The notes under the pieces are model-generated. The model saw nothing but the letters and a program-made list of their open reading frames with translations. It did not search any database and was not told where the DNA came from. A program made the position numbers and the translations under genes. A DNA stretch of 23,737 nucleotides from SIG450 sp045658425 (GTDB taxonomy: Bacteria; Bacillota; Clostridia; UMGS1840; HGM11507). This document shows, piece after piece, positions 1-9,066 of the stretch. The stretch lies in the NCBI GenBank assembly GCA_045658425.1, contig JAZOVB010000055.1, positions 1 through 23,737 on the forward strand. Direction: 5' to 3'. Each line of letters begins with the position of its first letter. Position 1 is the stretch's first letter.

Positions 1-1
1 A

Positions 2-3000
2 AAAACAGGTTCAATAGCTACACTTGCAGGAATCACAGTTTCAGGAAACACCGCAGCATCAGGCGGACCTATAATCTGGGGTAATACAACAGCAGCAAAA
101 CTTTATATTGATAAGTCCAAGTATTATGATATGGATTATGCAGGAGAACTAGACGATGCATATTGGAAAACTGCTATCGCAAACAGCCTTACTGTAGAGG
201 ATATGTCTATAGAAATTCCGAAATATCTGGACTATGGTAATGAAAATTATGACGAAATTGGCGATGCAACGGATGTATCAAGTGCCGAAGAGCTTGAAAA
301 GGCTATCAATAACAAGGATAAAAACATCAGAATTATAGCTGATTTTGAAATTGACAGAACATTCTATGTTATGTCAGATATAACAATATTCTCAACTGCT
401 AAAAGAACACTTACAAGAGCATCAGACTTTGGCGCAGATATATTTGTTATAGGTGCAGATGCAGAGGGCAACAGTGCTGTTTCTCAGGGGGGAGATGCAA
501 AGCTCACTCTTGGTAATATGTATTCTGAAACCCCTGAACTTCTTGTAATTGATGGTAACAGTGGAAATATGACAGTTCCTGTTACAGGTACAGTACTCTT
601 TGTTGAACAAAGTGCACAGACAGACCTATATAAGAATGTTCTTATAAAAAACAACCGTAAAACAAGCAACGCAAGAATACTGAATCAGAGATATTTGATA
701 AATAATGCAAATCGTGTAGGCGGTGCTGCTATTATAAATTCAACAGGTACAATAAATATATATGGCGCAGTATTCAAAAACAATATATGTAATACCGAAA
801 ACACCGCAGAAGGTGCAACTGAATCAGAACGCGACTCATCTTTTGGTGGTGCTGTTTATAATGCAGGAACACTTAATATTCACAGCGGTATTTTTGAAGG
901 AAATGAATCAGCACGAGGCGGTTTTATATACAATTCACGTGATTTAAGGATATACAGCGGACAGTTTACAGGTAACCATGCAACTAAATATGGCGGTGCT
1001 ATATATCTTGCGAGTACGCAGTTTAGTCAGCTTTATGTAGGTGAAGCAGAAAGTACGCAGGTAAGTAATAAAATTCATTTCAAGGATAACTATTCAGATT
1101 CAAACGGTGGTGCATTGTACTGTTCTTCTATGGCTATTGCAGTTATATATGGAGACACAACTTTTGAAGGCAACAAATCTGTAAATTCACACGGTGGAGC
1201 AATCTGTGGTTACGGTATGGTAAATGCAAATAATACTGCCTTTATTAACAACAGTGCATACAATATGGGTGGTGCGGCATACATATCAAATGCAAATGAT
1301 GACCTTACAACACGTATAGTAAAATTTGAAAATACTGTTTTTGAAAACAATGTGGCAAGAAACGGCGGAGCTGTTGCTGTTTATGCATCTGATGCAGAGT
1401 TTTCAGAAGGTGGTATAGTAGAAATCATAGGCTGTGACTTTACAAAAAATAAAGCTGTTAATACAAAGGAAACAGAAGTTACTACAAATGTATTCGGCGG
1501 TGCAATTTATTCTACACGTAAAGGCTCACTTACTGTAACAGATACTGATTTTGAAGAAAACGAAGCTCTGTTTGAGGGTGGAGCTATGTATTTTGCAGGA
1601 GAGAGTGTGGCAAATGTTTCAGATTCAGATTTTATAAAGAATAAAACAACTCACGAAAGCGATGCCAAGGGCGGTGCAATATCTGTACACAGTGCAACAG
1701 TTAATCTTGACAATGCAACATTTACAGAAAACTCAACCTGCAAAAACGGTGGCGCTGTGTATGTTTCATACACAACTTCCTCAACGGTGAATTCTGATGT
1801 TAACATCACCGATTCAAGCTTTGGTAAAAATACATCAGGAAATGCAGGCGGCGCGATTTATGTTACAAAGCATGAAGTAGAAACAGAAGAAAACGAAATT
1901 GTAAATATCAAGGGTACTTCTTTCGAAGAAAATTCGGCAAACCTTGGCGGTGCCGTGTATCTTACTGCTTCTGCAGATGCATATATGAATGATGTTTCAT
2001 TTGTAAAAAACACTGCTTTATCAAATGATGATAAAGCCTATGGCGGTGCAATCTATCTGACAAGCTCTGCACTTGCTGAAATTGACGGTGCTGAGTTTAA
2101 TCAGAACAGTTCTTCATATTGCGGTGGAGCCATTGCACTTATTTCATCAGCCCGTGCAATATTAAATGACATTACAGCAGTTTCCAATCAGGCACCTACA
2201 AGTGCAGGATTTATGTATTCCAACAGTGCAAGAGTTGATATGTACTCAAGTGAGATTAAAGAAAATACTTCAGGTGTTAACGGTGGTGCTTTAGCCTTAT
2301 ATAATTCAGCAGTTACCAATGTTAATAATACTGTTTTTGACAGTAATACTGCCGACAACAACGGCGGTGCGGTTTACGACTACACCACTGAAACAGAAGG
2401 TATAATGCATAGCTGTACATTCAAAAACAATACAGCTTCTAACTTCGGTGGCGGTGTTTACGTATCAAATAAAGCAATTCTTAACTTATATAATACTGTT
2501 GCCACAAATAATGCTGCGCTTAAAGGCGGTTTCATGTATGAAACTACAACTGACACAGTTGTTACGGTTAACGGTATGACTGTTAATGGTAACACTGCAT
2601 CAGAAGCAGGTCCTGTTATTTTCGGTAACACAGTTAATGCAATACTTAATATTCATAAACTGAATTATAAAGATGAGCTCAGAAACGATACAGTTGATGA
2701 TGCATACTGGGACTATGCAATATCAAATAAGCTTACGGTAAATGATTTATCAGGCGTTGCGGATGAAATTCCTGAATATGACAACTATGAAAGCAGACTT
2801 AATTCAGAGGATACAGAAAACGAAAAACCTGTTGTTCCCGTTACTGATGTTCTTAACTTAGGACTAAGCTCAAGTGATGCTGATATCAACAGTTATTACA
2901 ACAAACTTGAAAGACTGGATAATTCATCAAACTTTATGAGCAGAAGTACAACTGCTTTTGAAAATATAAACGGTGTAACTGTAACAGTAGATACATTTAC

Positions 3001-6000
3001 CGGCCATGCAAACGAAACTGCAAATAACTGTACTGTAGGCGAAGGTTTGCTGATTTATCAGGCAATTTTATATAAACAGGCACATCCTGAAGAAGAAGTA
3101 AACATAAGTGCAGTTTCATTCAGATTCTCGTCACTTGCAGCTGTAAATATTAACAGAAACAGCCGTTATTTCGGATATATGCGAAATCTTTCGGGTGCAA
3201 ATTACGATAAATACGGATTTGTGCGTATATCCTATCTGCTTGTTACAGCAGCAAAGATGGGTATTAATGTTACGGTTGTAGGTCAGCTTGACGGGTATCC
3301 GCATCCTGCAACAGAACCGACCTTTGATGAATATATGGAATCGTTTATGGAATATCCATGTGATCCTTTATATGTATCAGACGGTAAGAAAGTTAAGGAT
3401 TATCTGAATTTCCGTCGTTGTCAGTGGACTTCTTATGACGACAAAGCCGCTACAGATATGATGCATACTAAAATGTGTGCAGTATCTCATTATCTGGATA
3501 TGAACGGTGTGGCTCATAAAAATGCGGTATGGTCATCATCAACAAATCTCGATGGTATTAACTCAAATGCAACAAATGGTAACAGCAAGATGCAGACCGC
3601 TACAATAGTTTCAGACCACGAACAGATTTATCGTACAGCATACAATTACATTGAGATTATTCCAAAATATTGCGGACAGGAAGATGTTTACCTTTTCCGT
3701 GAAGTTGTAGGTGAAATGACAAAAAATCAGATTGATCTGATTGAAGCGGGAAGAGGAAATGAAATCGATCCTGACAAGCAGATTGTTTATCTTGGTACAG
3801 AGAATGATGATGTGTTTGAGCTCTATTTTACACCATTTGCCGGTGATGTTATGAGCTGGACAGAGATTTATAACCCTTATTGTAAATATATACGTAAGTT
3901 CAGCAATTCTGATGATTATATTACTTTAATCTGGAACAACGCCAACTATAGTAAAACTACACCAATTGTGCTTCAGATGGAAAATATGATCAATAATGCT
4001 TTTGATACTAAGAGAAATCCAAAAAACGCAATTTATATAAATCTTGAGGGATATGATACCTCTGTGTTCAAATCAATGGTTAAGGGTGAAGATATTGGAT
4101 ATATGTCCGTTAATGAATATAGTCTTGGTGCCCTTCATAACAAAGATTTACAGCTTTCCTATTCAGAAAATGGAAAGAGACAATATGTTTCTATTCTCAA
4201 CTCTACAAATATGCACGGCGGAGCAATGTCATATCAGTCTAACTTTGTTCTTGTAATAAAAGAAGACAATTGTGATGAAGACAGTGTTTACTTTAATATT
4301 GCAGACCAGACAAGCGTGGGAATGGTAGAACATACCTATGGTGGAGAGAAAGAGTATATCCCTGATAACGAAAAGGAAGATGGATATATATATGTTGAAT
4401 GTGAGTTCTGCCATAAAAAGAATATTATCGATACAATTCACCGTCCGAGTGAGTGGATTGTTGCAAAAGAAGCTACAGTAAGCACGAACGGTATAGCTTA
4501 TCGTGAGTGTATGGCTTGCGGAGTTCTTGTTGAAACAAAAGAATTAATAGGTAAGGAAGTGCAGATTGAGCACGAAGGTATTTCATTCAGCAAAAAGAAT
4601 GAGTCAAGAATTCCGCTTCATATCAGTGCAATGCCTAATACCTTTGAAGCAGTAATACAGATTTCGAAATCTGTTGAGGGACGTGGAGGCGTTATAGTAA
4701 GTAATTATGATGCGTTCAGAAGTAATTCAATATCTATTGAAATTTATAATGATGGAAAATTAAGACTTTATTACAGAACAAACGGAATAATAAATGACTA
4801 TATTTTCTCATCAGACTTACGTTCAAACGCACCAAAACATATAGCTCTTACTGTTGACGGATTGGTTGCAACACTATATGTTGACGGAAATGCCGTTGAA
4901 ACAAAGAATCTTAACCATAATTTGCCGCAGGTATATGATAATATGTATATTGGCGGTGATGACAGATTAGAAAATAGTCAGTATTTCAAAGGAAAGATTT
5001 GTCAGGTAGCACTTTTTGATGATGTAAGAAGTGCGGAGGAAGTGAAAAAGGACACTATAGTACTTCCAGCCGGAGATGTAAATATTCTTTATTCAAAAAA
5101 ACTTACAAAATCAGAAGAAACTACAATAAAAGAAACATATTCCATTGTATCACCAAAAGCGGCAACATTTACGTTTGATGACAAGATGGAAATAGGAACA
5201 CTTTCAAAAGTTCCTCATACTTTTGAAGCTTTGATAAAAGTTCCTGTGGAATTAAATGACAGAAGCGGAGTTGTTGTAAGTAACTATAAAGGCGGAGTAG
5301 GAGACCAGATTTCTCTGGAAATTTATTATTCAGGTCGCCCAAGACTTTTTGCGAACACACCTGAAGGGAAAATAGACTGCATATTCGATACTGATATCCG
5401 TTCTGATGATACAAAACATATTGCAATCACAGTGGACGGGAAAACAGCAATCCTTTATGTTGACGGTGTTGTTGCAGAAACAAAGACTTTGATATATGAA
5501 CTTCCTTATGCTGTTGAAAACTTCAACATCGGCGGAGATGACAGAACAGGAAACAGCCAGTATTTCAAAGGGGAAATTTATTCCGTAGCACTCTTTGAGG
5601 ATGTAAGAACTGAGGAAGAAATCAAAAAAGATATTAGCCTTGTTACTTCTGATGAAGATGGATTGGTTTATTCGGGATATGTTACAGAAGAATATGGCAC
5701 TTTAAAACTAAAAAATGTAAGCGGAAGAACTTTTGCACCAGAGGATATAAAAGGTATCTATGATCTTGAGAAAACACCATATACTTTTGAGGCTATAGTA
5801 AGTGTTCCTGTATCTGTTGAAGACAGAGCCGGAGTTATTATAGGAAACTATAAAGCAGGGTTACAAAATCTCGTAAGTTTTGAAATCTACAAAGGTGGTA
5901 AAGTAAGACTTTACTATAAGAACAATGGAGTTGTAGAAGATTGCATATTTGATACAGATATCAGATCAGAAACTGCGAAACAGATTGTGCTAACTGTCGA

Positions 6001-7546
6001 AGAAAATATTGCTAAATTATATATTGATGGTGTAAAAACAGAAGAAAAAATACTTACGGTTCCATATCCTGAAGTTACAAAAGAGTTAAAAGTGGGTGGA
6101 GACAACAGACTTGAAAATGCCCAGAACTTCAAAGGTAAAATATATTCAGCAGCTTTATATTCTTATGCAAAAACTGAAGCAGATATAGTAAAAACTACAA
6201 TCTATGACAATGGAGATGCACTTTATAAAGGCTACTATACAAAAGCTGAAGATAGCATTACAGCAGATGATAAAGGTAAGAAATTCAGTTCGGATAAATC
6301 ATCTGCAGTGCCTATAAGCATAAGTTCAGTTCCATATACATTTGAAGCAACAATAGAAGTTCCTGTAGATATTGAAGAACGTGTCGGTGTAATTACAGGA
6401 AACTATATGATAGGTGAAACAAAAGTATTGAACTTTGAAATAGCTGCAGGGGGAAGACCAAGACTTTATTATAAATCAGGTGTTGTGAATATAAGTGAAG
6501 ACTGTATTTTTGATGCAGATATCAGAACAGGAAAACCTGTTCATATTGCAATTACAGTGGATGGCCTTGAGGCAACACTTTATGTAAATGGCGTAAAAAC
6601 ACAGACCAAATCACTTGAAAAAGCACTTCCGGATAGTGTAGATAACCTTAAAATAGGTGGCGATAACAGAGCCCAAAACAGTCAGTATTTTAAAGGCACA
6701 ATATACGATGTAGCATTGTTCGCAGACGTAAGAACTCAGGAAGAAATTGTAAAAGATATAAAGAGCGTTCCTGATAATTCAGAGGGATTGCTTTGTAATG
6801 CAGACTTTGCAATAGAAATATGCACATCAAGTTCTAATGGCGGTAAGCATGTAGAAAGCGAATGGATTGTAGATAATGAACCGGATGAAGGCATTGTGGG
6901 CTTAAAGCATAAAGAATGTACTAATTGCGGCGTTATTCTTGTAACAAGAGAATATGACAGCGAAGATGAAACAGGAATTACTATGAATTATGCATCCGAA
7001 AAAGCAGGTAGAAAATTCATTGGAGCAGAAGATGTTTACTCAATAGATAAAAACTTTGAAGCATCACCAAAAACTTATGAAGCAACATTTATCTTGCCAA
7101 AACTCTACGATAAGCGTGCAGGTGTACTTATAGGAAACTATGACGGAAGTGGAGCAGAACAGGTTAATGTTGAAATCTATACAGAGGGTAAACCTCGTTT
7201 GTATTATAAGAAATCAGGATTAGCATTCACTCATCTGTTTAATACAGACGTGCGTTCTGATGATCTAACTAACCTTATTATAACAATTGACGGACTTACA
7301 GCTTCGCTTTATATTAACGGTGAACTGAAAGAAGTTGCAACTCTCGGACTTGAATTTTCTGATGCAGTATCCGGTTTCAAAATCGGCGGTGATAACAGAA
7401 TATCAGGTGTACAGTATTTTGGCGGAACTATATATAGTGTTAATCTTTTTGCAGATGTAAGAAGTGCAGAAGAAGTTAAAATTGACTCTATAATGGTTAC
7501 AAGCGATGCAGAAGATTTGATTTATACACGCTATTTCAATGAATAA
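2..7546 (+). CDS. Giant modular surface protein: Pmp-like beta-helix, phospholipase D-like domain, CxxC ribbons, five LamG-like domains (5' partial)
   Basis: The frame is open from base 2, so the first ATG (131) is internal and the N-terminus lies outside the window; 2514 residues are visible. In order: the end of one beta-helix module (2-250); a beta-helix with about 20 GGA(I/V/F)-type turns paired with FxxNxA-like motifs (about 290-2640); a phospholipase D-like region (about 2830-4290) with HTK at 3464 followed by SSTN near 3536, and HNK near 4136 followed by NSTN near 4200; CxxC pairs near 4405 and 4513; four LamG-like domains; another CxxC near 6919; and a fifth LamG-like domain. The position five residues after each HxK lysine is Ser, not the canonical Asp, so catalysis is uncertain. 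There is no LPXTG or SLH region at the C-terminus; any anchor is probably upstream. Likely an extracellular adhesin or envelope-interacting protein; the function is inferred. Confidence 0.9.
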   Translation, partial: KTGSIATLAGITVSGNTAASGGPIIWGNTTAAKLYIDKSKYYDMDYAGELDDAYWKTAIANSLTVEDMSIEIPKYLDYGNENYDEIGDATDVSSAEELEKAINNKDKNIRIIADFEIDRTFYVMSDITIFSTAKRTLTRASDFGADIFVIGADAEGNSAVSQGGDAKLTLGNMYSETPELLVIDGNSGNMTVPVTGTVLFVEQSAQTDLYKNVLIKNNRKTSNARILNQRYLINNANRVGGAAIINSTGTINIYGAVFKNNICNTENTAEGATESERDSSFGGAVYNAGTLNIHSGIFEGNESARGGFIYNSRDLRIYSGQFTGNHATKYGGAIYLASTQFSQLYVGEAESTQVSNKIHFKDNYSDSNGGALYCSSMAIAVIYGDTTFEGNKSVNSHGGAICGYGMVNANNTAFINNSAYNMGGAAYISNANDDLTTRIVKFENTVFENNVARNGGAVAVYASDAEFSEGGIVEIIGCDFTKNKAVNTKETEVTTNVFGGAIYSTRKGSLTVTDTDFEENEALFEGGAMYFAGESVANVSDSDFIKNKTTHESDAKGGAISVHSATVNLDNATFTENSTCKNGGAVYVSYTTSSTVNSDVNITDSSFGKNTSGNAGGAIYVTKHEVETEENEIVNIKGTSFEENSANLGGAVYLTASADAYMNDVSFVKNTALSNDDKAYGGAIYLTSSALAEIDGAEFNQNSSSYCGGAIALISSARAILNDITAVSNQAPTSAGFMYSNSARVDMYSSEIKENTSGVNGGALALYNSAVTNVNNTVFDSNTADNNGGAVYDYTTETEGIMHSCTFKNNTASNFGGGVYVSNKAILNLYNTVATNNAALKGGFMYETTTDTVVTVNGMTVNGNTASEAGPVIFGNTVNAILNIHKLNYKDELRNDTVDDAYWDYAISNKLTVNDLSGVADEIPEYDNYESRLNSEDTENEKPVVPVTDVLNLGLSSSDADINSYYNKLERLDNSSNFMSRSTTAFENINGVTVTVDTFTGHANETANNCTVGEGLLIYQAILYKQAHPEEEVNISAVSFRFSSLAAVNINRNSRYFGYMRNLSGANYDKYGFVRISYLLVTAAKMGINVTVVGQLDGYPHPATEPTFDEYMESFMEYPCDPLYVSDGKKVKDYLNFRRCQWTSYDDKAATDMMHTKMCAVSHYLDMNGVAHKNAVWSSSTNLDGINSNATNGNSKMQTATIVSDHEQIYRTAYNYIEIIPKYCGQEDVYLFREVVGEMTKNQIDLIEAGRGNEIDPDKQIVYLGTENDDVFELYFTPFAGDVMSWTEIYNPYCKYIRKFSNSDDYITLIWNNANYSKTTPIVLQMENMINNAFDTKRNPKNAIYINLEGYDTSVFKSMVKGEDIGYMSVNEYSLGALHNKDLQLSYSENGKRQYVSILNSTNMHGGAMSYQSNFVLVIKEDNCDEDSVYFNIADQTSVGMVEHTYGGEKEYIPDNEKEDGYIYVECEFCHKKNIIDTIHRPSEWIVAKEATVSTNGIAYRECMACGVLVETKELIGKEVQIEHEGISFSKKNESRIPLHISAMPNTFEAVIQISKSVEGRGGVIVSNYDAFRSNSISIEIYNDGKLRLYYRTNGIINDYIFSSDLRSNAPKHIALTVDGLVATLYVDGNAVETKNLNHNLPQVYDNMYIGGDDRLENSQYFKGKICQVALFDDVRSAEEVKKDTIVLPAGDVNILYSKKLTKSEETTIKETYSIVSPKAATFTFDDKMEIGTLSKVPHTFEALIKVPVELNDRSGVVVSNYKGGVGDQISLEIYYSGRPRLFANTPEGKIDCIFDTDIRSDDTKHIAITVDGKTAILYVDGVVAETKTLIYELPYAVENFNIGGDDRTGNSQYFKGEIYSVALFEDVRTEEEIKKDISLVTSDEDGLVYSGYVTEEYGTLKLKNVSGRTFAPEDIKGIYDLEKTPYTFEAIVSVPVSVEDRAGVIIGNYKAGLQNLVSFEIYKGGKVRLYYKNNGVVEDCIFDTDIRSETAKQIVLTVEENIAKLYIDGVKTEEKILTVPYPEVTKELKVGGDNRLENAQNFKGKIYSAALYSYAKTEADIVKTTIYDNGDALYKGYYTKAEDSITADDKGKKFSSDKSSAVPISISSVPYTFEATIEVPVDIEERVGVITGNYMIGETKVLNFEIAAGGRPRLYYKSGVVNISEDCIFDADIRTGKPVHIAITVDGLEATLYVNGVKTQTKSLEKALPDSVDNLKIGGDNRAQNSQYFKGTIYDVALFADVRTQEEIVKDIKSVPDNSEGLLCNADFAIEICTSSSNGGKHVESEWIVDNEPDEGIVGLKHKECTNCGVILVTREYDSEDETGITMNYASEKAGRKFIGAEDVYSIDKNFEASPKTYEATFILPKLYDKRAGVLIGNYDGSGAEQVNVEIYTEGKPRLYYKKSGLAFTHLFNTDVRSDDLTNLIITIDGLTASLYINGELKEVATLGLEFSDAVSGFKIGGDNRISGVQYFGGTIYSVNLFADVRSAEEVKIDSIMVTSDAEDLIYTRYFNE
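719..2541 (+). repeat. GGA(I/V) beta-helix repeats inside the giant surface protein
   Basis: About 20 degenerate turns carry GGA followed by I, V, L, M or A and an aromatic or aliphatic residue, each preceded by an F-x-x-N-x-(S/T/A)-like strand. This is the pattern of chlamydial polymorphic membrane proteins and related bacterial beta-helix adhesins. The units vary between 25 and 45 residues and are divergent at DNA level, so this is an old protein repeat and not a recent DNA expansion. Confidence 0.8.
4580..7500 (+). repeat. Five LamG/concanavalin-like domains in tandem
   Basis: Five copies of about 150 residues begin near 4580, 5164, 5712, 6275 and 7009. Each has a (T)FEAxI strand, a VGNY/VSNY turn, a G(K/R)xRL(Y/F) strand, an (I/L)TVDG-x-ATLYVDG block, and an IGGD(D/N)R...QYFKG.IY.V.LF.DVR ending. 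The pattern fits the LamG_3 jelly-roll fold, usually carbohydrate or ligand binding. A CxxCG ribbon separates copies 4 and 5. Confidence 0.8.
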
Positions 7547-7551
7547 GTAGA

Positions 7552-7574
7552 CGGGAGAAATTTATTTTCTCCCG
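7552..7574 (+). terminator. Hairpin after the giant surface-protein gene
   Basis: A perfect 9-bp stem (CGGGAGAAA / TTTCTCCCG) with loop TTTAT starts 6 bp after the stop codon. It lacks an immediate U-tract; the nearest T-run (CTTTTT) begins 7 bases later, so termination may be partial. Confidence 0.55.
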
Positions 7575-7578
7575 AGGA

Positions 7579-7653
7579 TTCTTTTTCCGGATAACTGATG
7601 GTGTACTATATAGAAAACAAAGAAAAATGTAACAAAAGTTATCGGAAAAAGAA
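7579..7653. repeat. 17-bp inverted repeat in the surface-protein/ald gap
   Basis: TTCTTTTTCCGGATAACT (7579-7596) is matched by its inverse AGTTATCGGAAAAAGAA (7637-7653), with one bulged G. The arms are about 40 bases apart. It may be an RNA hairpin in the 3' UTR of the upstream gene or part of the ald leader. I know of no family match. Confidence 0.5.
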
Positions 7654-7662
7654 AGTCTTCCA

Positions 7663-7762
7663 TGTGTAAGGGAATGTATGTTGCAAAGTAGCTCGGAGTG
7701 GTTGTAAGTGGATAAGTGAAAACAATCCTTAAGTCAACTACGCTGACAGCTCTCTTTACACA
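7663..7762 (+). promoter_or_regulatory. Candidate structured leader RNA upstream of ald
   Basis: A closing stem pairs TGTGTAA (7663-7669) with TTACACA (7756-7762). Inside it a long hairpin pairs AGC-TCGG-GTGGTTG (7690-7704) with CAACTAC-CTGA-GCT (7735-7751), interrupted only by one A/G mismatch and a 2-nt bulge. It continues as TAA..GGAT / ATCCTTA around an A-rich loop. AAAGGAG follows directly, but the ald start is 60 bases further on. I recognise no known riboswitch class; T-box, glycine and c-di-GMP core motifs were looked for and not seen. Together with the flanking hairpins this accounts for most of the 282-bp gap. Confidence 0.4.
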
Positions 7763-7828
7763 AAGGAGTCTAAGTTGTATCTAAAACTTACATAAGTAAA
7801 TACAAATAAAAAGAAAAGAGGAAACTAA

Positions 7829-8941
7829 ATGAAAATCGGAACAACAAAGGAACTTAAAAACCATGAATATCGAGTAGGAATTACTCCTGATAATGCAGCC
7901 GCATTTATCGGGGACGGACATACTGTCTATGTGGAAACAAAAGCCGGAGAAGGTGCGGGATTTACCGATGAAATGTATAAGGAAGTTGGTGCTGTTATCT
8001 TAAATACGCCCGGAGAAGTTTTTGAAAAATCAGATATGATTATAAAAGTAAAAGAGCCGGAGCCTTGTGAATATCTGTTCTTAAGAGACGGTCAGATTTT
8101 ATTTACATATCTTCATCTTGCTCCAAATCCTTCTTTGGGAGATGCACTTATTAAAAGGGGAGTAACGGCAATAGCTTATGAAACTATTACCGATGAAGCG
8201 GGAAATCTTCCCTGTCTTCGCCCTATGAGTCAGATAGCAGGAAGATTAAGTATCCAGGAGGGTGCTAAATATATAGAAAAAAGCTTTGGCGGACGCGGAA
8301 TTTTACTTGGCGGTGTCCCCGGTGTTGAAAGAGGAAAAATCGTAATTATCGGAGGCGGCGTAGCGGGTATGTATGCGGCTAAAGCAGCTGTAGGAAGTGA
8401 TGCCCAGGTAACACTTCTTGATATTAATTTGAACCGTCTGTCATATCTTGAAGATATTTTTGGAGCTTCGGTAACAACTCTATACAGCAGTGAAGCAAAT
8501 ATAAGAAAATCTCTTGAAAAAGCAGACCTTGTTATCGGCTCTGTTTTAATTCCCGGCGGAAAAACACCTAAATTAATCAGAAAAGAACACCTTAAGCTTA
8601 TGAAAAAAGGTTCGGTTATTGTGGATATTGCCATTGACCAGGGCGGTTGCTGTGAATCTTCTCGTGTTACAACACACGATAATCCTGTGTTTATTGAAGA
8701 TGGTGTAGTTCATTACTGTGTAGGAAATATGCCCGGTGCAGTTCCTTATACCTCTACCGTAGCTCTTTGTAATTCAACCTTTAAGTATGCAAAACTTATA
8801 GCAAATCATGGCTTTGAACAAGCTGTGAAAATGGATAAAGGCTTGTTAGACGGCGTTAATATATATAAGCATAAATGCACAAATAAAAACGTAGCCGACA
8901 GTCTTGGCTACGACTATGCTGAGCTTGAAGCTTTAATTTAA
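7829..8941 (+). CDS. ald: Alanine dehydrogenase
   Basis: Catalyses reversible NAD-dependent oxidative deamination of L-alanine to pyruvate and ammonium in the cytoplasm, linking alanine use or synthesis to carbon and nitrogen balance. The 370-residue length is typical. The family catalytic residues fall at their usual positions: R15 (EYRVGITP), K75 (VKVKEP region), H96 (YLHLAP) and D270 (IDQGG). The substrate-binding LRPMSQIAG segment is present, and the Rossmann loop IIGGGVAGMYAA lies at about 173-184, with acidic D198 ending the next strand. AGAGG (7818-7822) sets the start. The gene is monocistronic: a strong terminator follows, and the preceding gap may carry a structured leader. The family assignment is secure. 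Confidence 0.97.
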   Translation: MKIGTTKELKNHEYRVGITPDNAAAFIGDGHTVYVETKAGEGAGFTDEMYKEVGAVILNTPGEVFEKSDMIIKVKEPEPCEYLFLRDGQILFTYLHLAPNPSLGDALIKRGVTAIAYETITDEAGNLPCLRPMSQIAGRLSIQEGAKYIEKSFGGRGILLGGVPGVERGKIVIIGGGVAGMYAAKAAVGSDAQVTLLDINLNRLSYLEDIFGASVTTLYSSEANIRKSLEKADLVIGSVLIPGGKTPKLIRKEHLKLMKKGSVIVDIAIDQGGCCESSRVTTHDNPVFIEDGVVHYCVGNMPGAVPYTSTVALCNSTFKYAKLIANHGFEQAVKMDKGLLDGVNIYKHKCTNKNVADSLGYDYAELEALI

Positions 8942-8951
8942 CAACACTTTA

Positions 8952-8985
8952 AACCTGTGGGTGTCCGCAGGTTTTTTATTTTTTT
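8952..8985 (+). terminator. Intrinsic terminator of ald
   Basis: A 9-bp stem AACCTGTGG / CCGCAGGTT (one G-U pair) with loop GTGT is followed by TTTTATTTTTTT. It begins 10 bases after the ald stop codon. Confidence 0.92.
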
Positions 8986-8995
8986 AAAAAGTATA

Positions 8996-9024
8996 TTAAC
9001 AAATGTAGATATAACTGATATTAT
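8996..9024 (+). promoter_or_regulatory. Promoter of the BlaI/M56 operon
   Basis: TTAACA (8996-9001) and TATTAT (9019-9024) are separated by exactly 17 bp, 42 bases ahead of the repressor start. The -35 box overlaps the first BlaI-like operator and the second operator lies just downstream of the -10 box, as expected for autorepression. Confidence 0.6.
8999..9011 (+). promoter_or_regulatory. BlaI/MecI-type operator 1
   Basis: ACAAATGTAGATA carries the ACA-N2-TGT core of BlaI/MecI operators and overlaps the -35 box. The same 13 bases recur exactly 36 bp downstream, which puts both sites on nearly the same helical face. Confidence 0.6.
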
Positions 9025-9032
9025 AAATGTAA

Positions 9033-9044
9033 CTACAAATGTAG
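9033..9044 (+). promoter_or_regulatory. BlaI/MecI-type operator 2
   Basis: CTACAAATGTAG is a CTACA/TGTAG dyad with a 2-bp centre and is the better of the two sites. It lies between the -10 box and the ribosome binding site, where a bound dimer would block transcription. Confidence 0.65.
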
Positions 9045-9066
9045 ATAATAAAAAGGGGATGATAAA

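Noticed and set aside
131..133. ATG 131 as the true start of the giant protein
   Set aside because: The frame stays open to base 2, and the 43 upstream codons match the internal repeat at 2576-2695, so they are coding.
7547..7828. T-box, glycine or c-di-GMP riboswitch before ald
   Set aside because: I looked for their core motifs and did not find them; GCAAAG near 7683 resembles part of a c-di-GMP-I core but the rest is missing.
8230..8634. 134-codon frame on the minus strand within ald
   Set aside because: It is antisense to a clearly conserved enzyme, has no ribosome binding site, and has no recognisable domain.
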